Notes under the pieces: generated by a model
The model's database searches: none
Seen by the model: the letters and a program-made list of their open reading frames with translations, nothing else
What the model was told of the DNA's origin: nothing
Shown: positions 57,140 through 64,000 of the stretch, in pieces
Layout: each line of letters opens with the position of its first letter
Position numbering within the stretch: position 1 is the first letter of the stretch
NCBI GenBank assembly: GCA_964017155.1
Contig: OZ024858.1
Span: 26,604,187 to 26,668,186 of the forward strand
Length of the DNA: 64,000 bases
DNA from: Oasisia sp. SBJ-2009
Lineage: Eukaryota; Annelida; Polychaeta; Sabellida; Siboglinidae
Direction: 5' to 3'
Position numbers and translations under genes: made by a program

Positions 57140-57177
<38 letters not shown>

Positions 57178-57228
57178 TCACTCTCACACACACACCACAC
57201 CCACACACCCACCCACACACCCACACAC

Positions 57229-57277
<49 letters not shown>
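56838..57277. repeat. (CA)n tract, long allele in copy 2 of D
   Basis: About 440 bp of CA with repeated TCACTCACTCACTC and ACCACACACC inserts, the expanded counterpart of 35812-35936. His/Thr frames are artefacts. Confidence 0.93.
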
Positions 57278-57278
<1 letters not shown>

Positions 57279-58473
57279 TATAAGTTTGACTACAGTTAAT
57301 ACATTTCTAAGATATCACAAAACCACCTGAACTGATGAAATGGAATCAATGTGTGTGCACACAACATGTAGTGTTTGCACAAAGAACACCAGCAGGGTAT
57401 GAACCTACCACACACAACACTGAACCGACATTACCCTAAACTGTACAAGTAAAAACAATTGGTTTAGAGAAACATTTAGCAGTGCTTTTGCATTAAAACA
57501 CAGTATTCTGACTGCAATCAGTCACAACTGTATTATGACACAACTGTATTATTTGAAAATTAATATACAGGTACATGAACTGACAGGAATACATAATAAT
57601 TAGTACACGATCTGTAAAAGCATGCACCAACTCATTTTTATGGACAAGACTGCCAGTTGTGGTTTTGAACTCTTCATATCACGTCATTATAGCTGCCCAA
57701 CACCTAATTTCAAAGATTGTTTTTGATTATAACCAAAGGTTATTCTAGGTAATATTATACCTGTGTAAACTTATGCAAACTCATTTTTAAAGGTATCTTA
57801 ACAATGAATGATCGCAGTTATTTATTCATACATTCAATGTACTATTATTAATATACCATAGTTATATTTATTTACTTATTGATGACTAAAGACAATGTAG
57901 TTTATTTTGTATAGTAGAAATGATTGTATCTTAAAAATTTACTATCAATAAAATATTGATGATTTTATGCATGGTATTAATTCTTTTACAATTATAATTC
58001 CAGCCAAACAGTTATTTGGATAAGCGCGATATACGAATAATTTAATAATTATTACTATAGAATGAAAAAATCATGAAATATATCAACAGATATTAAAATA
58101 AATATTTTTTAATACAACATAATATAATTCCAACATATAATTAGGTACGTCCCCTTGTAGTTACATACAAGGCGACGTATACTTAGGCGTGGACGTTCCA
58201 CATTTGAAATGTAAGAGAGTTCAAGCATTTTTATATCTTTCAATAATATTTACGTACGTACAACAAATTAACTAAAGCTTACCGTGAGGCTGAGTTGTGT
58301 ACGATTAAAGCTGTTAAAACCATTTACAATATACCTTAAAATAAGTCAATGTGCTGTTGCGAGTATAACTGTTTCCTACAAGAAAAAACTTTGAAAAACA
58401 AAAGAGAGGGAATGAGGAAGTGGGAGACACTGGGTATATAGCCTGTAGTACAATCTAATGTAACTAGTTCGGC

Positions 58474-58967
58474 CAGGGGTACCTCATCGGTTGCTCCTCA
58501 TAACGTTCCCTGGCACGGTTGGTCACAATCCTTACTCCCTCACAACTGACCGACTTCCGCCGGAAGTGTTCCTATGGGAGGAAATTACCTGGCCCAAACC
58601 CCGGTTCGCCGCACCGGTTGTGACCTCCATAGGATGAGCGTCACTGGTAACCCCTTCCGCCACGTGCGGTCGGAACACTCAGTTGCAGAAGGTAGCCATT
58701 TTGTTTGCTTATAAACCCATGCCGAGCCTTAGCTGGTGAAATTGTGGTGTCAACTTGTAAAACACGTAAGCTGATATATCTGACGTTATTTATTTTGTAG
58801 CATTACATTACAACTTCGCTTATATGTGATGCTATATCATATCATACATAAAACATGTTAACATGCATAACTATAATTATTAATGTAGACTTAACCAGAT
58901 TCATGGTTCTATAGCGGAAGTTGGGCAACAATATGGCGTCGCCGACATTTCCTCCTTCATAAAATTA
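58474..58967. promoter_or_regulatory. GC-rich ETS/E-box/YY1 island (copy 2)
   Basis: Same motif set as 37540-38030: CTTCCGCCGGAAGTG at 58554-58568, CACGTG near 58661, AGCGGAAGTT near 58913 and AATATGGCGTCGCC near 58930. All core motifs are unchanged while AT-rich flanks carry substitutions. Confidence 0.35.
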
Positions 58968-60652
58968 AATAAGGCATTATTTTTAAACGCAGAAACATAA
59001 TACAGTACACCCTACAGTGAATAATATAACTCGCCTTGATATACGATAATTCATAATTTAAAATAATAAACACAGGTGGATTAAAACATTATTAGTTATT
59101 TTCTTTGATAAATAAATACAATGCTTACCTACGATTTACATCGACGCAAATCAGCAAGTGGATCCATTCATTACATATAAACTATGTTGCCAAGTAATGT
59201 TTTGATTACTGAGAAATGTATTATCTGTATAATTATATGCACAGTAGAACGATGCTAACAGTTATGCATAATGATGATAATGTTTGTCTTCCGTAATGCC
59301 TTGCTGGTTTGACTATGCATGTTAGCGATACAGAATGTCGACACTGCATGTACCACATGGCAACTAATGTAATGTACTACCAACAGTTGCCGTTCTAAAA
59401 CAACATTACACACATGGCCTACCTTAAAGCAATTGTCTGTAGCAGTCGTCGCTCTCTTTTTGGCGTCTAATTGTATATCCCAATGTCTGATGACTCCCCA
59501 AACTGCAACATGTGCAGCTCATTCGAGACCAACTGTCAAACCACATAGAGCGTCAAATGTATATCGTTTGCTGAATATCATACGATACGCTGCACCCGAC
59601 CCTAAACGAAGCATCCGTAAACACGTGAAGTTGGTCTTGTACTGAAAACCGGGAGAACTGTATTTCGACTACAACTGCACTTAAAATTGGACAAATCCAT
59701 GCTTTCGATCGAACGCTTAAGGCATTTGTTTGTAGCAACTGCCATGTTCAACGCGACAGGTGTTGCTAATTATACATTGTCAATTAGTGCGTTCTTGAGC
59801 GGGACCAAGAACATACCATTGTCGGAGGCCGCACGTCAGTCTAAGAATGTCCACGGCAGTGAAACATTGCATTGTCTGTGTTAAACTGACAATGACACAT
59901 GACAGGTATTACACACGGGCAAATCAAGTTTGCCTTGAATGGCACAAGTAGCTTCGCTGTTCTTGTCGAATGTGCAAATACCCATGACCGTACCGAATTG
60001 CGGCTTAATTAGAATGACGGGAGGGTTGAAAAGGATTGGTTGATGAAAGTATGGAGGAAGACGGGTGTAGAGGGACAGTGAGAAGGGAAATAGTAGAGGA
60101 TAAAGAAAGTGAGGGAGTGTGAGAGGGAGACGGCGAAGGGCCGCCAAGCAGGGAGGAAGGGAGAAAATGTTGAGTATTTTTAAAAGGATGGGATGGGGAG
60201 AGGTAAATCAGAAGAGAGACAGACAAAGAGAGAAAAACAACCTCACAAACTTGTTCACTCTGACACATTGTGCATCAGAACGAAAACGGATTGCAGCGCT
60301 ACTCATTTGTGCATTTCTTTCATCTATTTGCTAAAAATGGACACTGAACGGTTTAAATATTAATACTAATAATACAGTTTTTATATAGCGCTAATTCCCA
60401 CATGACTGATCGTTGCTCTGCACAAGAAATATACTAAATGTATATTAATAAATAGAAATGTAAATTATATAAATTTATATAAATTATATTAATTTTTTGG
60501 TTTTAAGATGTACTAGTAAACCCTTGTATGTAAATTATATAAATTAATTTAAAATAAATTGAACACTGTTTTTAAGATGAATACTACTAAAACTAGGTAC
60601 GTAAATTAAATAAATTAATGTAGAATTAAAACCTTTACTAAAACTGTGTACG

Positions 60653-60655
<3 letters not shown>

Positions 60656-60724
<69 letters not shown>
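60656..60724. repeat. (TA)n microsatellite in copy 2 of D
   Basis: About 34 TA units. The equivalent place in copy 1 unit 1 (39700) has only five to six, and units 2 and 3 have a short TA plus GTGTGTGT, showing rapid turnover. Confidence 0.95.
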
Positions 60725-60728
<4 letters not shown>

Positions 60729-61784
60729 CTATAAATTAATCTGAAACATAAACACTGATTAAAATGTGTATGGCACTAAAATGAAATTCTAAAGCATTGT
60801 CCGTCATTTCAAAACAATTTGAATTAATTGAAATGTCTAATAAAAAGATATGCCACTTTCCAACAATACATAATGTCCCGGATGCATGAATGTTCACTAT
60901 AATTTGTTCCACAATTCCTGCGCCTAATCACCAAGACACTTCTTTATAATGGTATTCTATATAAGGGATTAGATAGATGGGTGATATTAGCACTAACAAA
61001 CATTATTCTGATAATGCAGTGAGGGGGTAGAGGGAGGGAAGGAGAGGGATGAAGGAAGGAGAGGGAGAGAGGGGAGACTGAGGGGAGAGACTAACGGGAG
61101 AAAAAAAGAGCGTGCTTTTATGTGTAAGAGATTGTGTTGTGTGGGTATACTGTTGTCATCGTCACATTTCTTTTTTGTATTAATCTGCACCCTCCTTCCG
61201 AAGAAGACTTTATATTAGCATAGACATTACCGATAATATAAAGTTTCTTACTGATTTTTGAGCAAAAATATAGTATATTATCATCAAACACGTGCGCAGC
61301 GTACACTAACATTATCACGTCACGTAACCTCTTGCATATCACCGGTGTGTCAACACAAAATGGGATCAGTTTGATATAGCATATATGATGCCGCCCATAC
61401 GTTACCATTATAAATACTATTGGCAATGGTTATGCTTGACTAAGGTCACGTGCAGCAATTGATTGTCACGTACACAAACCGCAACGTAACGGTTTAGTAA
61501 AGTAATTTGATTTTATATCTATTTTTCATCAACCATTACTAATTCAAAATTGTAAAAGCAAGATATTTAAAATATTTAAGAATCGCATAATAATTCAGCC
61601 TGCGTCTGATCTAACACTTGATCGAAGGAAGCATAGACCTCTATTCCAACGAGTAATACAGTCACAGAAAATGCACCTATTCCCCATATTTGTATTTACT
61701 GTTGGGGTAAAATGTAAAACACAACCCGATGATCGATGCTGCATAGGTTTTCTAATAGAAGTAAACAATGAATGTAAATACGAC

Positions 61785-61842
61785 ACACACGTAGACGCAC
61801 ACGCCCCCCCCCCCCCACACACACACACACACACACACACAA
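61785..61842. repeat. poly(C) and (CA)n tract
   Basis: A run of 12-13 C followed by about 14 CA units, just outside the right end of duplication D. Confidence 0.9.
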
Positions 61843-61970
61843 ACTCATGATAATTATGTATTCTATAATTTATATGTGATTTTGCTCTATTTGCTTGCTT
61901 TTATTGGGGCTATTATTTCAATATAGTAATACTGTGTGGAGTGTTACCACATGTCACACGTTGCTAAGCC

Positions 61971-63839
61971 CAGGGGTCGAAATAGCGGGTGTCTGGCAGT
62001 CCGAGGACTGCCAGAAATTCGGTCGGACTGCCGAAGATGGCGGCAGCGGCAGTCCGACGGACACCCGCCAAATTCGGGAATATTTTTACAATTTTTTATT
62101 CATAATGTCGATCTTCGACAACGGCAACGACCCATATTGGCATACATGTTAAGTCTCCCGCATTCGGCGGGAGACTCCCGCAATTACAGACAATTTCCTC
62201 GATCTCCCGCGCGGGAGAACCAATCTCTTTTATCGTAACGTAAGTGAACAAATTTGCGGGAGCGTCCGGCTTTTACCAGTTTTCAGTCCACCCAAAACAA
62301 ACAAATTATACGTAATTTAGCTTACTGGGTGCGGATAATTGGTTTATTTCTGACTGGGCATTGTCTCAAATGTTTTTCAGAGTCACCTCACAATGAATAG
62401 CAATGCCAGTTAACTAATTGCAATCGAGTCTGAGACTGAGCTAATGCTCACAGACACCGCCGGGCGCTCGCCAGCGCGGACAACGATTTGAACAATGACC
62501 TGAATTGGAATTATTTAAATCACGTCTTACTGTGATGACTGAACATTAAAAACAATCTAATAAATATCTAAGTACAAGGCCTACACCTTGCATGGGCAAG
62601 GCTGACATTGTTAACAGCTTTATAGAATCGCCGCAAGCCGCTTCGATACCGTATTATCGCCCACTGTACGTTCCCATCTTGTAGAACAAAGTGAAATCCG
62701 TTTACATCTTTACAAATAATGTCCATCCATACATCTACACCACATGTGCATGTTTGTAAAAGCATGTAATTTTGCTAAGCGCTTTATTATTTGAGTACAT
62801 TTGATATGTAAATGGAAAAACATCATTAACAGACGACAGCATGGTTATTTAAATGGCCTCCATATTTAAATATCTTCATTCGTGCCTCGGTTACCATGGC
62901 ATAAAATAATGAATTCCATATTCAAATTTTACATGTAAAGATTATGTTAGTTGTTTAATAAAATATCAAGTAGATGCTGATGCTTTTCATGCAAGAGATT
63001 CTTTGCAACCTATGATACATATCAGAAGCTGAACAAATATGCCTATGTTAGGCATATGGCTATACCTAGAACACAAGAAGTAAATTACTGAACATTATAA
63101 TATTTATTGTTCTATAACCAAGCCTTCTTTTTAATTCACGAGGGCCAAACAGCAACACGATTTTGTTTATGAGATTAGCAGGGAATTTATTATATTATAT
63201 TTGTGGTATTATGACTACCGGGTAGTGATAATAAAACATTTATGTTAATATTGAGTACTGTTCATGGCTCCAAGAATGGTTTTGCTCATTTCGGAGGATG
63301 AACGAAAGGAAAAAGGTAATTACGCTTGCAGATATGATTGTATGCTATTTAAAAACACTCGGGATTGTATATAATGCACTGTCAGTAAATGTAACAATTG
63401 GGAAGACTTGTTCAATGTTGTACTAATAACCAAACGCTTGTGGTCAGCCAGGTTTGTTTACGCATCCATCTTGGATCAAGTCCGTTGCGGTTATTAACCT
63501 GATGCCATCCTTAATTATATTACAATTTAGAGAAGCCATCAGCATGGATGTGTCTTACTGTGTTTTAAGTCAACTTAGATAATAATTTGGTAGAAATAAC
63601 CAAAATATGTCTGGCATTTATCAGCTGAAATGGTTGTACCTATTATTTTCTGTGACTTCCTGATAACGTTACGTAGTAATTTGTTCGATTTTAAAATATT
63701 GCGTTTGTCGTGTTATTTTGCTTATTTTTTTTTGGGGGGGGACATTTTCAGGACAGCCAGATATTTCTGAGGACTGCCAGATTTCTCAACAAGGCAGTCC
63801 TGCTGACTGCCAGATATTTTGGAGTTATTTCTACCCCTG
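61971..63839. mobile_element. hAT-like non-autonomous element, TIR CAGGGGT-GAAATA
   Basis: The left end CAGGGGTCGAAATA and the complement of the right end CAGGGGTAGAAATA match at 13 of 14. CAGGGGT starts are common in hAT elements. Subterminal GGACTGCCAGA motifs recur in both orientations near both ends (61985-62060, 63755-63820). The interior has clustered CTCCCGC/GCGGGAG palindromes at 62153-62270 and no transposase frame. An 8-bp target duplication expected for hAT was not found (GCTAAGCC left, CGTAGTAG right), so one end may be rearranged. Confidence 0.6.
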
Positions 63840-64000
63840 CGTAGTAGTAAGCCATATGTTGAAGTTGCTGGAAAGAATTCTGGATGGCAGAATAAAAGCA
63901 ATAGTGTAAGGGGAAATCGTTGAAGAACAGCTGGAGTTTAGACAAGGAAGAGGAACAACGGATGGGATGTTTGTCCAGAGGTAGGTAGTAGAGAAGAAAC
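63840..64000 (+). mobile_element. reverse-transcriptase fragment of another LINE class, cut by window end
   Basis: Reads VVSHMLKLLERILDGRIKAI, stop, then GEIVEEQLEFRQGRGTTDGM and onward. The K-x-x-E-R-I-L-x-x-R ... E-Q-x-x-F-R-x-G-R-G-T-T-D motif is the RT 2/2a region of RTE/L1-like non-LTR elements, unlike the CR1-type LINEs elsewhere in this window. A TAA at 63907-63909 interrupts it. It begins directly at the right end of the hAT-like element. Confidence 0.7.

Larger units (their letters stand above)
55574..61756. repeat. segmental duplication D, copy 2
   Basis: Direct-orientation copy of 34184-40743, starting at the same TAACTGTGCATGCGAG. It lacks the copy-1 stretches at 35090-35468 and 36366-36800. 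It has a longer CA tract, and small differences include an added GTGTTGCTAATTATACATT at about 59760. It ends after CTAATAG at 61756, where copy 1 continues into its tandem units. Only one 1.65-kb unit is present here. Confidence 0.9.

Overview
This is eukaryotic nuclear DNA, most likely from a marine invertebrate. A mollusc, another lophotrochozoan or a lancelet would all fit, but the species cannot be fixed from the sequence. The support is phase-consistent spliced exons with GT/AG borders, CR1-type LINEs, cut-and-paste transposons with TIRs and empty sites, and very large intronic minisatellites on an AT-rich background. There are no bacterial operons, RBSs, tRNAs, rRNAs or CRISPR arrays.

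Three host genes are partly visible, all on the + strand. (1) The 3' end of an unidentified coiled-coil gene lies at 3.5-3.7 kb, with an apparent one-base frameshift in its last exon. (2) The 5' end of an ABCA-family lipid-type ABC transporter, closest from memory to ABCA5, has exons at 17394-17483, 18964-19336, 19757-19854 and 32009-32241. Its third intron is 12 kb, mostly minisatellite plus one LINE. No later ABCA exon (second half of TMD1, nucleotide-binding domains) was found. (3) The last eight exons (298 codons) of another coiled-coil gene lie between 45511 and 54970, all phase 0. They end in a Ser/Pro/Arg-rich tail with three SEGAYP repeats. No exon upstream of 45511 was found.

Layout: 0.4-3.4 kb is a 35-bp minisatellite. 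5.4-11.3 kb holds two decayed minus-strand LINEs, one split by a TA-flanked DNA transposon. 12.1-17.2 kb is a GC-rich octamer array, then a host repeat cut by two different transposons (one carrying a nested foldback element), next to an uninterrupted copy that serves as the empty site. 17.4-32.2 kb is the ABCA gene start. 32.9-34.2 kb is more minisatellite. 34.2-43.7 kb is a segment recurring at 55.6-61.8 kb in direct orientation, with its distal 1.65 kb tandemly triplicated in the first copy only. 45-55 kb is the coiled-coil gene, with a near-intact LINE in one intron. 62-64 kb is a hAT-like element and the start of another RT fragment.

The recurring theme is minisatellites packed against splice sites and LINEs inserted in or beside them. 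Both larger genes are cut off at the duplicated segment, which points to a recent rearrangement or an assembly join. I found no new multi-gene system. The strongest observations are the dated transposon insertions, the amplified splice donor, and the duplicated segment between two truncated genes.
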